Source of the DNA: Winogradskyella bathintestinalis
Lineage (GTDB): Bacteria; Bacteroidota; Bacteroidia; Flavobacteriales; Flavobacteriaceae
Assembly (NCBI RefSeq): GCF_030407435.1
Contig: NZ_JASDDK010000001.1
Coordinates: forward strand, 620,001 to 684,000
Direction of reading: 5' to 3'
DNA: 64,000 nt
Of this stretch, positions 17,149 through 26,682 are shown piece by piece (the first letter of the stretch is position 1; each line of letters begins with the position of its first letter). The translations under genes were made by a program, and so were the position numbers. The notes beneath the pieces are model-generated. The model was not told the DNA's origin. It searched no databases and saw nothing but the letters and a program-made list of their open reading frames with translations.

Positions 17149-18650
17149 TGGCATCATTTAAAGCTGCGTTATCAAAACTATTCGCAAAGTTTATTGCAAT
17201 GCGAATTCAAAAATGGGCCACCAAACCTGTGGAAACCCAACAAAAGGTGTTTGAAAATTTAATTTCCGAAGCCAAACACACTGCATTTGGCAAGGATCAT
17301 AATTTTAATGCAATTTCATCTATTGAAGATTTTCAAAGCAATGTACCTATAAGGGATTACGAAGACCTAAAACCTTATGTTGAACGTGTTGTTGCTGGAG
17401 ATGAAGATATTCTATGGAAAGGAAAACCTACTTATTTTGCCAAAACTTCGGGCACAACCTCTGGTGCAAAATACATTCCTATTACCAAAGAAAGTATGCC
17501 AACTCATGTAGAAGCTGCCAGAAATGCTATTTTAATGTACATTCATGAAACTGGAAATTCGAAATTTGTAGATGGAAAAATGATTTTTCTTCAAGGCAGT
17601 CCGGTTTTAGAAGAAAAGAATGGTATAAAATTGGGTAGGTTGTCTGGTATTGTAGCGCATTTTGTACCAAAATATCTTCAAAAAAACAGAATGCCAAGCT
17701 TAGAAACAAATTGTATTGAGGATTGGGAAACTAAAGTTGAAGCTATAGTAGATGAAACCATAAATGAAGATATGAGCATCATATCTGGAATTCCGTCTTG
17801 GGTGCAAATGTATTTTGAAAAACTGATAGAAAAGTCAGGTCAAAATGTTGGAGATCTTTTTAAGAATTTCAATTTATTCATCTTTGGAGGTGTCAATTAT
17901 GAACCTTACCGAGCTAAATTCGAAAATTTAATCGGTAGAAAAGTGGATAGTATAGAATTGTATCCTGCAAGTGAAGGCTTTTTTGCATTTCAAGATAAAC
18001 AAGGCGAAAAAGGCATGTTACTTCAACTCGATTCAGGAATTTTTTATGAATTTGTAGAAGCCGAACATTTTTTTGAAAAGTACCCAAAACGTATAACCAT
18101 TGCTAATGTAAAGTTAAGCGTAAATTATGTGATGATTATCTCTACAACCGCTGGACTTTGGGCATACAATATTGGAGATACCATTCAGTTTACATCACTT
18201 AAACCGTATCGCGTGATTGTAAGTGGACGAATAAAACATTTTATCTCGGCCTTTGGAGAACACGTTATAGGAAAAGAAGTAGAGCAAGCTTTAAAGGATG
18301 CGATTGAAAATACCTCGATTTCTGTCAATGAATTTACCGTGGCACCACAGATAAACCCTGAGGAAGGTTTACCATATCACGAATGGCTAGTTGAGTTTGA
18401 AAACGAACCAGATAATGAACCCCAATTAATTGAAGCTTTAGAAACCTCTTTACAACAACAAAACAGTTATTATTTAGATTTAATTAACGGGAAAGTCTTG
18501 AAGCCTTTAAAACTCACAAAAATTAAAAAAGATGGTTTTCAGACGTATATGAAGTCTATTGGAAAATTAGGGGGTCAGAATAAAATACCAAGGCTTTCAA
18601 ATGACCGAAAAATCGCAGACCGTCTATACGAATTAAATTTAACTAAATAA
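17148..18650 (+). CDS. GH3 auxin-responsive promoter family protein (acyl-adenylating)
   Basis: A 500-aa member of the GH3 branch of the ANL adenylate-forming superfamily. The phosphate-binding loop is KTSGTTSGAKYIPIT (about residues 97-111), followed by a second nucleotide motif ELYPASEGFFA (about 269-279), the AYNIGDTIQF motif (about 340) and the C-terminal hinge VSGRIKHFISAFGEHV. Plant homologues conjugate amino acids to jasmonate or auxin. The bacterial substrate is unknown; an acyl-acid amido synthetase reaction is inferred. It is coupled to the M23 peptidase gene. Confidence 0.88.
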   Translation: MASFKAALSKLFAKFIAMRIQKWATKPVETQQKVFENLISEAKHTAFGKDHNFNAISSIEDFQSNVPIRDYEDLKPYVERVVAGDEDILWKGKPTYFAKTSGTTSGAKYIPITKESMPTHVEAARNAILMYIHETGNSKFVDGKMIFLQGSPVLEEKNGIKLGRLSGIVAHFVPKYLQKNRMPSLETNCIEDWETKVEAIVDETINEDMSIISGIPSWVQMYFEKLIEKSGQNVGDLFKNFNLFIFGGVNYEPYRAKFENLIGRKVDSIELYPASEGFFAFQDKQGEKGMLLQLDSGIFYEFVEAEHFFEKYPKRITIANVKLSVNYVMIISTTAGLWAYNIGDTIQFTSLKPYRVIVSGRIKHFISAFGEHVIGKEVEQALKDAIENTSISVNEFTVAPQINPEEGLPYHEWLVEFENEPDNEPQLIEALETSLQQQNSYYLDLINGKVLKPLKLTKIKKDGFQTYMKSIGKLGGQNKIPRLSNDRKIADRLYELNLTK

Positions 18651-18653
18651 CGC

Positions 18654-18661
18654 TATATTTG
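18654..18661 (+). promoter_or_regulatory. TAnnTTTG promoter element
   Basis: TATATTTG followed by C lies just after the GH3-family stop and 16 nt before the ATG at 18678. It matches the Bacteroidota -7 element and would start transcription of the DUF6909-type gene and possibly the polysaccharide genes beyond. Confidence 0.5.
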
Positions 18662-18677
18662 CGGGCTAAAATAACAT

Positions 18678-20372
18678 ATGATAATCACAAATAAGAAAAT
18701 ATTAGGAAGGACTAGAGCACAAGAAAGTTCTAGTGCTATAGAGCGCATGTATATTACGATGCGTCATCTTTTTAATCGTGGATTTTATAAACCTATGGGA
18801 GTTTCTGGTGAAACATTACGCGAAGCATTATTGCTTTTGCGTCCAGAAATCTATGGTTCTATCGGAGAGGAAAAAGCTGAATTAGAAGGCTTGCTTTACG
18901 TAGTAGACCGTTTACCACAAGGAATAGAAGAATGTACATTTATTAACCTTACTAGTGATGAGGGTTATGCTAACTCGCATTTTAAGCCTATTATTCCTCC
19001 AAAAAGAAGACGTAATTGTTACCGTATAGACGATGAACAAATGAATATTGAAATCACAAGAGGACGTTCTGAGATTTACGATATTCTAACACACCTTACG
19101 TTTATATTTGTAGAGTCTCACAAAATAAGTAAACGGGTTATTATAGATGAAGAAGGCACAACAGTTAGAGATTGGCAAAAGTTAGAAAACGCCGTTACTT
19201 CAACAAAAAAATTGACACAAAAAGAACGCGAAATAGCTATAACACATACGGCAAATATTTTAGGACGGACGTTTAATGAATTAACAGAAGCTTATCCGAA
19301 GTTTGCCACAGAAAGCCAACCAGAGCGTTTATTGCACATCGTGTATTGGTTAGGTAAATTAGCTATAGAAGAGACGATAAATAACAATAAACGTACTATT
19401 ACATTTAGTCCAGTTTTAAGAGAGCGTCTCGGACATCATATCCATGGAGAAATTTGGGCAGACACTATTAAATCGGCATTACGTAAAAACGGTTTATTAG
19501 AACGACCAATCCATATTATCAGTGCCAATATGCATAGCGTTATGAATTCTTTGTTTGCTAAAGGCACATTAAAAGGAGCAGACGCTAAAAAAGATATTTT
19601 TCAGACCTATGAAGCTTTAAGCAATTCTAAAAACTCAGTATTGCGCAATAAAGTGGAAAAATCAGCGTTGCAAAATGGAATGATTCACATAAAAGATAGT
19701 TCTGGAACGAATATAGATATTCAGATTTTTGATACGGATCAGATTGATTTTTCGAATTCTGAATTTAAGTATTTAGAAGAAACCAAAGCAAATAAAGCGG
19801 TCATTTTTGTCATGGATTATGCCTTTGGTGAGCAGGCTTACGAAACATTAGACGAGTTATTAAAACCCATTGATGTTGATGGTAAAAATGTACATCTAGA
19901 TGTAAAGTCGATTTCAATAATGGGCAAGGCAGGCATATTAGAAGGCGGAAAAGGTGACATTATGATACCTAATGCTCATATATTTGAAGGTACCGCAGAC
20001 AACTACCCATTTAAAAATGAGTTGAGTAAAAACGATTTAAAAGATTGTGGTGTAGATGTATATGAGGGTACCATGGTTACCGTTCTAGGCACCTCACTTC
20101 AAAATAAAGAAATCTTAAAATTCTTTAAGAATTCTACTTGGAATGTTATTGGTTTAGAGATGGAAGGAGCACATTATCAAAAAGCCGTACAAGCGGCATC
20201 TAAAGTAAGGAGTAGTATCAATGAAGACGTTAAAGTAAGATACGCCTATTATGCTAGTGATAATCCATTAGAAACAGGAAGTACATTAGCTTCTGGTGGT
20301 TTAGGAACTTCTGGCGTAAAGCCAACATATGTCATTACAAAAAAGATTTTAGAACAAATATTTAATTCATAA
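18678..20372 (+). CDS. DUF6909 family protein with nucleoside-phosphorylase-like C-terminus
   Basis: A 564-aa soluble protein with no signal or membrane segment. I recall this family as DUF6909. Residues 1-330 are helical and unrecognised. Residues about 365-560 resemble the PNP/UDP phosphorylase fold: MGKAGILEGGKGDIMIP, YEGTMVTVLGTSLQN, the ribose-site-like VIGLEMEGAHYQKA (EMEG is the phosphorylase hallmark) and AYYASDNPLETG. It may bind or cleave a nucleoside or a nucleoside-like metabolite; this is inferred from the motifs. It stands between envelope genes and the polysaccharide cluster, 3 nt before the Wzz-like gene. Confidence 0.75.
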   Translation: MIITNKKILGRTRAQESSSAIERMYITMRHLFNRGFYKPMGVSGETLREALLLLRPEIYGSIGEEKAELEGLLYVVDRLPQGIEECTFINLTSDEGYANSHFKPIIPPKRRRNCYRIDDEQMNIEITRGRSEIYDILTHLTFIFVESHKISKRVIIDEEGTTVRDWQKLENAVTSTKKLTQKEREIAITHTANILGRTFNELTEAYPKFATESQPERLLHIVYWLGKLAIEETINNNKRTITFSPVLRERLGHHIHGEIWADTIKSALRKNGLLERPIHIISANMHSVMNSLFAKGTLKGADAKKDIFQTYEALSNSKNSVLRNKVEKSALQNGMIHIKDSSGTNIDIQIFDTDQIDFSNSEFKYLEETKANKAVIFVMDYAFGEQAYETLDELLKPIDVDGKNVHLDVKSISIMGKAGILEGGKGDIMIPNAHIFEGTADNYPFKNELSKNDLKDCGVDVYEGTMVTVLGTSLQNKEILKFFKNSTWNVIGLEMEGAHYQKAVQAASKVRSSINEDVKVRYAYYASDNPLETGSTLASGGLGTSGVKPTYVITKKILEQIFNS

Positions 20373-20375
20373 AAC

Positions 20376-21428
20376 ATGAGTGAAAAATTACCACAACAAT
20401 CCCAAAATGAGGAGGTTGATTTAGGGCAATTGTTTAATGCCATTGGCAATTTATTTCAAAGATTTTTTAATTTTATTGGTAAGATTTTAAAAGGTCTTTT
20501 TTCTTTAATTATTTTCATCATAAAACCGTTAGTCGTTTACTTTAAAATGGTTGCGGTGGTATTAATAATTGCAGCTATTTTAGGATATACGTTAGAAAAG
20601 GTTAAAGAACCTGTTTACTATTCTAATATGGTGGTAAAACCGTACTTCGATTCTAAATATCAATTATTTAACAATATCAATTATTTTAATTCATTGATCA
20701 ATTCAGAAAATATCACTGAATTATCAAATATTTTTGAAATCGATAGCACAGATGCTAAAGAACTTGTGAGTTTTGATATTGAGGCGGGCCCTGAAACTCA
20801 AAATGATTTATTTATAGAATATGATAAATATGTGAAATCTATTGATACGTCTTTGGTGGATGAATTGAGTTATGTAGATTATGTAAAGAATAGAGATCTC
20901 ATATCTGGTAGTTTGTTTGCTATTAAAGCGAAGTCTTTTAAAAGTGATATTTTCCCTAAGCTACATGAAGGCTTTAGAAAAACTTTTGAAAATGATTTTT
21001 CAAAACATCAAAAAAGGGTGAGAGATACGACGGCTTATATTGAACGTTTATCGTTAACTACAGAATTATCGCGCTTAGATAGCATCCAAAAAACGTATTT
21101 AGAAGTCATTAAAAATGAATCTAAAAACTCTAAGCTTTCACTCGGATTGAATAGTGTATTACCATTACAAGAAGAAAAAACTGCCACTAAAGAATACGAG
21201 TTATTTTTAAAGGAGAGAGAAATTAGAAATACTTTAAATTATTTGAATCAAAAAATAGCTAAGGAGAACACCTACTTTGATGTCTTATCTTCGTTTGATA
21301 AAGTTGGTAAAAAAGATAAAAGTTTTGAAAAACGCTATTCAATCTCTTTTCCAATTATAGCTTTAATTTTAATCCTCTGTGGGTTTTTAATTGTAAAAGC
21401 ATTCAACTACATTAAAAACTATGAGTAA
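20376..21428 (+). CDS. Wzz-like chain-length determinant/membrane protein
   Basis: A 350-aa protein with an N-terminal cytosolic stretch, membrane helices at about 38-55 and 60-72, a long periplasmic helical domain (about 80-320) and a C-terminal helix (SFPIIALILILCGFLIVKAF, about 325-344). This two-ended topology with a coiled middle matches polysaccharide co-polymerases (Wzz), although sequence similarity is too weak to name the family. Its last 8 nt overlap the rfbB start, so it is coupled to the rhamnose genes. A role in setting glycan chain length is inferred. Confidence 0.6.
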   Translation: MSEKLPQQSQNEEVDLGQLFNAIGNLFQRFFNFIGKILKGLFSLIIFIIKPLVVYFKMVAVVLIIAAILGYTLEKVKEPVYYSNMVVKPYFDSKYQLFNNINYFNSLINSENITELSNIFEIDSTDAKELVSFDIEAGPETQNDLFIEYDKYVKSIDTSLVDELSYVDYVKNRDLISGSLFAIKAKSFKSDIFPKLHEGFRKTFENDFSKHQKRVRDTTAYIERLSLTTELSRLDSIQKTYLEVIKNESKNSKLSLGLNSVLPLQEEKTATKEYELFLKEREIRNTLNYLNQKIAKENTYFDVLSSFDKVGKKDKSFEKRYSISFPIIALILILCGFLIVKAFNYIKNYE

Positions 21429-22446
21429 AACAATATTAATCACTGGTGGTGCAGGATTTATTGGATCTAATTTTATTTTTCATTTTTTAGAACATCATAA
21501 AAATGTAAGGATTGTAAATTTGGATAAACTTACTTATGCTGGTGATTTGTTTAATTTAAAAACTCTTGAATCTAATGCAAATTATACATTTATAGAAGGA
21601 GATATTTGCGATTCTGAGTTAGTAAATGAGCTTTTTATAAAGTATCAATTTTCAGGAGTAATTCATTTTGCCGCAGAATCTCATGTAGATAATTCTATCA
21701 AAAATCCAGATGCGTTTATTACTACCAATGTTAACGGAACATTCAATGTATTGAATACCGCAAAGCACCATTGGATGGATGCTCCTTTTACTTTTAAAGA
21801 AGGTTGTGAATCTAATCGATTTCACCATATTTCTACAGATGAGGTTTACGGTACACTAGGTGCAGACGGACTGTTTACTGAAGAGACCCCCTATGCGCCA
21901 AACAGCCCATATAGTGCCTCAAAGGCCTCGTCAGATTTCATAGTGAGAAGTTATTTTCACACGTATGGCATGAACGTCGTAACTACCAATTGTAGTAATA
22001 ATTATGGCCCTAAACAACACGATGAAAAACTGATACCTACTATTATTAGAAAAGCATTGCGCAATGCACCTATACCAATATATGGAGATGGGAAAAATAT
22101 TAGAGATTGGCTATATGTGGAGGATCATTGTAAAGGTATTGATTTAGCCTATAGAAAAGGGGAAGCTGGAGAAACGTACAATATTGGTGGAAAAAATGAA
22201 CGTGATAATTTATATATAGCACATAAAATTTGTGATATATTAAATGAGTTAAAACCAAAGAATACATCTTATTCTGAACAAATTTCTTTTGTTACCGATA
22301 GACCAGGTCATGATTTTAGATATGCTATAGATGCTTCAAAAATTGAAAAAGAATTGGGTTGGAAAGCAGATGAAAACTTTGAAACAGGAATTATTAAAAC
22401 CATAGAATGGTATTTAGAAAAATACGAAGAGCAGTATAGTTTTTAG
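21421..22446 (+). CDS. rfbB: dTDP-glucose 4,6-dehydratase
   Basis: A 341-aa short-chain dehydrogenase/reductase enzyme making dTDP-4-keto-6-deoxyglucose, step 2 of dTDP-L-rhamnose synthesis. The NAD-binding GGAGFIGSNF is at 8-17, the active-site Thr-Asp-Glu is in HISTDEVYG (about 138-146), and the catalytic YSASK is near 167. Length is typical. It overlaps the Wzz-like gene by 8 nt and starts the rfbB-A-C-D block. Confidence 0.96.
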   Translation: MSKTILITGGAGFIGSNFIFHFLEHHKNVRIVNLDKLTYAGDLFNLKTLESNANYTFIEGDICDSELVNELFIKYQFSGVIHFAAESHVDNSIKNPDAFITTNVNGTFNVLNTAKHHWMDAPFTFKEGCESNRFHHISTDEVYGTLGADGLFTEETPYAPNSPYSASKASSDFIVRSYFHTYGMNVVTTNCSNNYGPKQHDEKLIPTIIRKALRNAPIPIYGDGKNIRDWLYVEDHCKGIDLAYRKGEAGETYNIGGKNERDNLYIAHKICDILNELKPKNTSYSEQISFVTDRPGHDFRYAIDASKIEKELGWKADENFETGIIKTIEWYLEKYEEQYSF

Positions 22447-22482
22447 ATTTTTTAAATATATATTTTAATATAGTCCATACGT

Positions 22483-23346
22483 ATGAAAGGAATAATTTTA
22501 GCAGGAGGATCAGGTACAAGATTACACCCATTAACATTAGCTGTAAGCAAGCAGTTAATGCCTATTTATGATAAACCTATGATTTACTATCCTTTGTCTA
22601 CCTTAATGTGGGCAGGGATTAACGAAATTTTAATTATTTCTACACCTCAGGATCTCCCATTATTTAAAAAACTTTTAGGGGATGGAACATCTTATGGTTG
22701 TGATTTTCAATATGCGGTCCAAGAATCACCAAACGGATTAGCGGAAGCCTTTATTATTGGAGAAGAATTTATTGGAGAAGATAAGGTAGCCTTAATTCTT
22801 GGAGATAATATTTTTTATGGTACTGGTTTAGCGGATTTACTTCAGCAAAATAATGATCCTGTTGGTGGAATTATATATGCGTATCATGTTCATGATCCAG
22901 AACGTTACGGTGTTGTTGAGTTCGATGAAAACGACAAAGCCATCTCGATTGAAGAAAAGCCTAAAAAGCCAAAGTCTAATTATGCCGTTCCAGGTATTTA
23001 TTTTTATGATAACTCTGTTGTAGAAATTGCGAAGAACATAAAACCAAGTCATAGAGGTGAGTTAGAAATTACAGATGTAAATAAAACGTATTTAAGTCAG
23101 GGTAAGTTACAAGTTAGCGTTTTAGACAAGGGCACCGCCTGGTTAGACACAGGCACATTTAAATCCTTAATGCAAGCTTCTCAGTTTGTTCAAGTCATTG
23201 AAGACCGTCAAGGATTAAAAATTGGTGCAATAGAAGAAGTAGCCTATAGAATGGGTTATATTGACAAGAAACAATTTAAAAAAATAGTGAAGCCATTAAC
23301 TAAAAGTGGTTATGGAACTCATTTTTTAAGTTTATTATCAGAATAA
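22483..23346 (+). CDS. rfbA: Glucose-1-phosphate thymidylyltransferase
   Basis: A 287-aa nucleotidyltransferase for step 1 of dTDP-L-rhamnose synthesis. The N-terminal signature [11 protein letters not shown] (8-18) is intact, followed by [17 protein letters not shown], the metal-binding GDNIFYG (about 107-113) and [20 protein letters not shown]. The terminal extension is that of the RmlA-long type. It is 36 nt downstream of rfbB and 1 nt before rfbC. Confidence 0.97.
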   Translation: MKGIILAGGSGTRLHPLTLAVSKQLMPIYDKPMIYYPLSTLMWAGINEILIISTPQDLPLFKKLLGDGTSYGCDFQYAVQESPNGLAEAFIIGEEFIGEDKVALILGDNIFYGTGLADLLQQNNDPVGGIIYAYHVHDPERYGVVEFDENDKAISIEEKPKKPKSNYAVPGIYFYDNSVVEIAKNIKPSHRGELEITDVNKTYLSQGKLQVSVLDKGTAWLDTGTFKSLMQASQFVQVIEDRQGLKIGAIEEVAYRMGYIDKKQFKKIVKPLTKSGYGTHFLSLLSE

Positions 23347-23347
23347 T

Positions 23348-23893
23348 ATGATATTAAAAGAAACAAAACTAAAGGGCTGTTTTGTTATTGAACCTAAAGT
23401 TTTTAAAGACAAGAGAGGTTATTTTCTTGAAACTTTCAATTTGGAAACATTTAATAATAAATTGGGTTTAAAAGTTCATTTTGTTCAAGATAACGAATCT
23501 CAGTCTTCTAAAGGTGTTTTAAGGGGACTACATTATCAAATAGGAAAACATGCTCAGGCTAAACTAGTACGCGTGATAAAAGGTGCTGTTTTAGATGTGG
23601 TTGTAGACATAAGAATAGGTTCCGAAACTTTTGGAGAACATTTTTCAATTAAACTGACTGAAGAAAATAAAACGCAATTGTTTGTCCCTAGAGGGTTTGC
23701 ACATGGCTTTGTTGTATTAGAAAATGAAACTATTTTAAGTTATAAGTGCGATAACTTTTACCATGTAGCCTCTGAGGGTGGTATAATATTTAATGATCAA
23801 GAATTAGATATAGATTGGGGATTTTCAGAGCAAGAACTAATTATTTCGGACAAGGATTTATTATTGCCTAATTTTAAGAATGCAAAGCTATGA
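23348..23893 (+). CDS. rfbC: dTDP-4-dehydrorhamnose 3,5-epimerase
   Basis: A 181-aa cupin-fold epimerase, step 3 of the dTDP-L-rhamnose pathway. The signatures FVQDNESQSSKGVLRGLHYQ (catalytic His in GLHYQ, about residue 64) and FVPRGFAHGFVVL are present. Length is typical. It overlaps rfbD by 4 nt (ATGA). Confidence 0.96.
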   Translation: MILKETKLKGCFVIEPKVFKDKRGYFLETFNLETFNNKLGLKVHFVQDNESQSSKGVLRGLHYQIGKHAQAKLVRVIKGAVLDVVVDIRIGSETFGEHFSIKLTEENKTQLFVPRGFAHGFVVLENETILSYKCDNFYHVASEGGIIFNDQELDIDWGFSEQELIISDKDLLLPNFKNAKL

Positions 23894-24759
23894 AAAAGGT
23901 AATTGTGCTTGGTGCGAGTGGACAATTGGGTAAAACGATCAGATCTATTACAGAAACCGATGCTAATAATTTCGTTTTTATATCAAAAAATGATCTTGAT
24001 ATCACCGATAAAAATAAGCTAGTATCATTTTTTGAGAGTACAGCCTTTGATTATTGTATTAATTGTGCTGCGTATACCAATGTAGAAGGGGCCGAAAGTA
24101 ATGTTGAAGATGCCTTTTTAATAAATGCGGAAGGAGCAAAAAATGTCGCTGAAGTATGTGAAAAATATCAGGTTAAATTAATTCATATTTCTACAGATTA
24201 CGTGTTTGATGGTAAATCAGAAATGCCTTATACCACTATAGATCAACCGCATCCTATAAACCAATATGGCAAATCTAAATTATTAGGCGAACAATACATT
24301 CAAGACCATCTAAAAGAACATTATATTATTAGAACATCTTGGCTGTATTCCTTATTTGGTAAAAATTTTCTAAAAACAATAATTAATAAAATTGAAAACG
24401 ACTCTGTTTTAAATATTACAACAGAGGAAGAGGGCACTCCGACGAGTTGTGTGGAATTGGCTCAGTTTATTTTATACATTATTAAAACAGACAACATACC
24501 GTATGGCATTTATAATTTCTCGGCGAATGGTAGTGCCACTTGGTACGAATTTGCTAAGGAAATAGTGATTAATTTAAGTCCCGAAAAGAAAGATAATATT
24601 CTGTCAACCAACACGTTTAAGACCGTTGCTAAACGACCACGATATAGTGTTTTAAACTTAAAAAACACGGAAAAAAATTATCGTGAACTTTTTACATGGC
24701 AACAAAGTGTTGCTAAGATAATTGAAGTGTATAAAAATAGGTACAGCTCGGATTTATAA
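23890..24759 (+). CDS. rfbD: dTDP-4-dehydrorhamnose reductase
   Basis: A 289-aa NAD(P)H-dependent reductase that completes dTDP-L-rhamnose. The Rossmann motif is GASGQLGKT (8-16), the catalytic YGKSK is near 130, and STDYVFDG and RTSWLYS are family hallmarks. With rfbB, A and C all present, the cell can supply L-rhamnose for the surface glycan made by this cluster. Confidence 0.95.
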   Translation: MKKVIVLGASGQLGKTIRSITETDANNFVFISKNDLDITDKNKLVSFFESTAFDYCINCAAYTNVEGAESNVEDAFLINAEGAKNVAEVCEKYQVKLIHISTDYVFDGKSEMPYTTIDQPHPINQYGKSKLLGEQYIQDHLKEHYIIRTSWLYSLFGKNFLKTIINKIENDSVLNITTEEEGTPTSCVELAQFILYIIKTDNIPYGIYNFSANGSATWYEFAKEIVINLSPEKKDNILSTNTFKTVAKRPRYSVLNLKNTEKNYRELFTWQQSVAKIIEVYKNRYSSDL

Positions 24760-24828
24760 ACTATATAGAATATTCTAACAAAATAATACAATATTTGCGT
24801 AGAATAGTCTGAGCGACAAAAAAATAGA

Positions 24829-26088
24829 ATGAAATTAAATCCTAAGTTTTCTAAAATCCTAGATAGAAACAGAAAAATAATTGAGAATTTCTCATATTTA
24901 TCTGTTCTACAGGTTTTAAATATGCTTATCCCTTTAGTTATATTTCCTTATTTAATTAGAGTATTAGGAAGTACTACCTACGGTTTAGTAATTTATGCAC
25001 AAGCTATTATCGGTTACTTTGTTGTTTTAATAAATTTTGGGTTTAATATAACTGCAACCAAAGAAATAAGTATTAATAAAGATAATAGCGAAAAACTTAA
25101 CAAAATAATTAGTAGCGTTTTTATATTGAAAGGTATATTCTTTATAATTTCAGTTGTAATTCTTACTGCGCTAATAGTCTTTATTCCCGAGCTTAGAGAT
25201 AATAAACTTTTATTTTATTTAACGCTTTGGTTGTGTGTTTACGAGCTTATTTTTCCTGTGTATTACTTTCAAGGTATTGAAGAAATGAAATACATAACTA
25301 TTATAACTTTAATAAGCCGAAGTATATTTTTGTTGTTAACGTTTTTATTAGTGAATGAAACCGGAGATTATTTACTAGTTCCGATAATTAATGGAACAGG
25401 AGCTTTAATTGCTGGGATTGTTTCTCAATATATTATAATTAAGAAAGGTATAAGGTACGCTTGGCAGCCATTAAGAATTTTAAAATTATACATAAAAAAG
25501 TCTTATATAATGGCTTTGGCATATGCATCAAATACGTTAAAAACAAATTTGAATATTGTTATTGTTAAGTTTCTATTCTCGTATAAGGAAGTAGCTTATT
25601 TTGATTTAGCCCTTAAAATATCCAGGATAGGTATGTCATTTTTAGAATTGATTAGTATTTCTATTTTTCCAAAAATGAGTAGAGATAAAAACAAATTCTT
25701 TTTAAGAAAAATAATCTATATCTGTATAGCTTTATCCTTCGGCTTTGTTCTTGCAGTTCAGTTTTTAGCTCCTTTATTAGTTTCAATTTTAGGAGGTGAA
25801 GATATGACCGAAGCCATATTTATTTTAAAGGTGGTGGTCTTTTTTGTCCCTTTAGAAATCTTAAGTGGTTTATTTGGGCGTAATTGCTTAATTATACACG
25901 GTTATGATAAAGACGTGTTATATAGTATGGCCTTATCTAGTCTAGTATATATTTTAACAATAATTATCGTATATTTTAGTTTAGGAAATCAAATATCTCT
26001 ATTTTTACTGAGTTTAATATTTGTGTTTTCTTTTATGGTTGATGCTTTATATAGATATATTATGTGTAGAAAATATAACATATTATAA
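24829..26088 (+). CDS. wzx: Polysaccharide flippase (Wzx-type, MOP superfamily)
   Basis: A 419-aa protein with about 12 predicted helices. The N-terminal segment IPLVIFPYLIRVLGSTTYGL is the usual start of oligosaccharide flippases. It should move undecaprenyl-linked repeat units to the periplasmic face. A second flippase-like gene starts at 62597, so each may serve a different glycan. It abuts the acetyltransferase gene without a gap. Confidence 0.9.
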   Translation: MKLNPKFSKILDRNRKIIENFSYLSVLQVLNMLIPLVIFPYLIRVLGSTTYGLVIYAQAIIGYFVVLINFGFNITATKEISINKDNSEKLNKIISSVFILKGIFFIISVVILTALIVFIPELRDNKLLFYLTLWLCVYELIFPVYYFQGIEEMKYITIITLISRSIFLLLTFLLVNETGDYLLVPIINGTGALIAGIVSQYIIIKKGIRYAWQPLRILKLYIKKSYIMALAYASNTLKTNLNIVIVKFLFSYKEVAYFDLALKISRIGMSFLELISISIFPKMSRDKNKFFLRKIIYICIALSFGFVLAVQFLAPLLVSILGGEDMTEAIFILKVVVFFVPLEILSGLFGRNCLIIHGYDKDVLYSMALSSLVYILTIIIVYFSLGNQISLFLLSLIFVFSFMVDALYRYIMCRKYNIL

Positions 26089-26526
26089 ATGATGAAACTA
26101 TTACGTTCTGCCAAAGCATTCATTCGGTTTTTTATTGGTTTAATATTAAGTATATACTGTTACAGAAATATTAAAGTCTACCTATGTAATCATTTTAATA
26201 TTGGAATATGGACGTTATATAAAAAGAAAACAATCTTTCATCATCCTATAGGCATTGTAATTGGCTTTAAAGTAGAATTAGGCAATAATTGTCAAATATT
26301 TCAGAATGTAACAATAGGAACCAAAGACACTCAAAATTTCAAAGAAGGGCGCTATCCTAAAATCGGAAATAATGTAATTATTTATCCTAACAGTATTATT
26401 ATTGGAGATATAACTATTGGAGATAACGTAATTATTGGTGCAGGTTCAATTGTGTTAAATGATATTCCCTCAAATGTTGTTGTTGCAGGTAGTCCTGCTA
26501 AAATAAAAAAAGAATTAGTTTCATAA
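26089..26526 (+). CDS. Hexapeptide-repeat O-acetyltransferase (CysE/CapG-like)
   Basis: A 145-aa left-handed beta-helix enzyme: hexapeptide turns run from about residue 62 to 135 (VELGNNCQIF, PKIGNNVIIYPNSIIIGDI, TIGDNVIIGAGSIVLNDIP, then VVAGSPAKI). The N-terminus is short and hydrophobic-basic, unlike full serine acetyltransferases, so a polysaccharide O-acetyl decoration is more likely than cysteine synthesis. The start directly follows the flippase stop. Confidence 0.82.
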   Translation: MMKLLRSAKAFIRFFIGLILSIYCYRNIKVYLCNHFNIGIWTLYKKKTIFHHPIGIVIGFKVELGNNCQIFQNVTIGTKDTQNFKEGRYPKIGNNVIIYPNSIIIGDITIGDNVIIGAGSIVLNDIPSNVVVAGSPAKIKKELVS

Positions 26527-26682
26527 GAGATACGTGTATTTTTAACTATAATCGACAATATAAATTAAAGCATAAGTTTATTTAATTAAGTGCTTAGAGA
26601 ATAATGAATATATTTAGAAAGCTTCAGATGTTATTGTCTCTATTTATGATTCTATTTTTTAGATAAATTTAAAAGTAGCGTA

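Noticed and set aside
26604..26666. 20-codon ORF between the acetyltransferase and Wzy-like genes
   Set aside because: Too short, hydrophobic by chance in AT-rich DNA, and without family resemblance.
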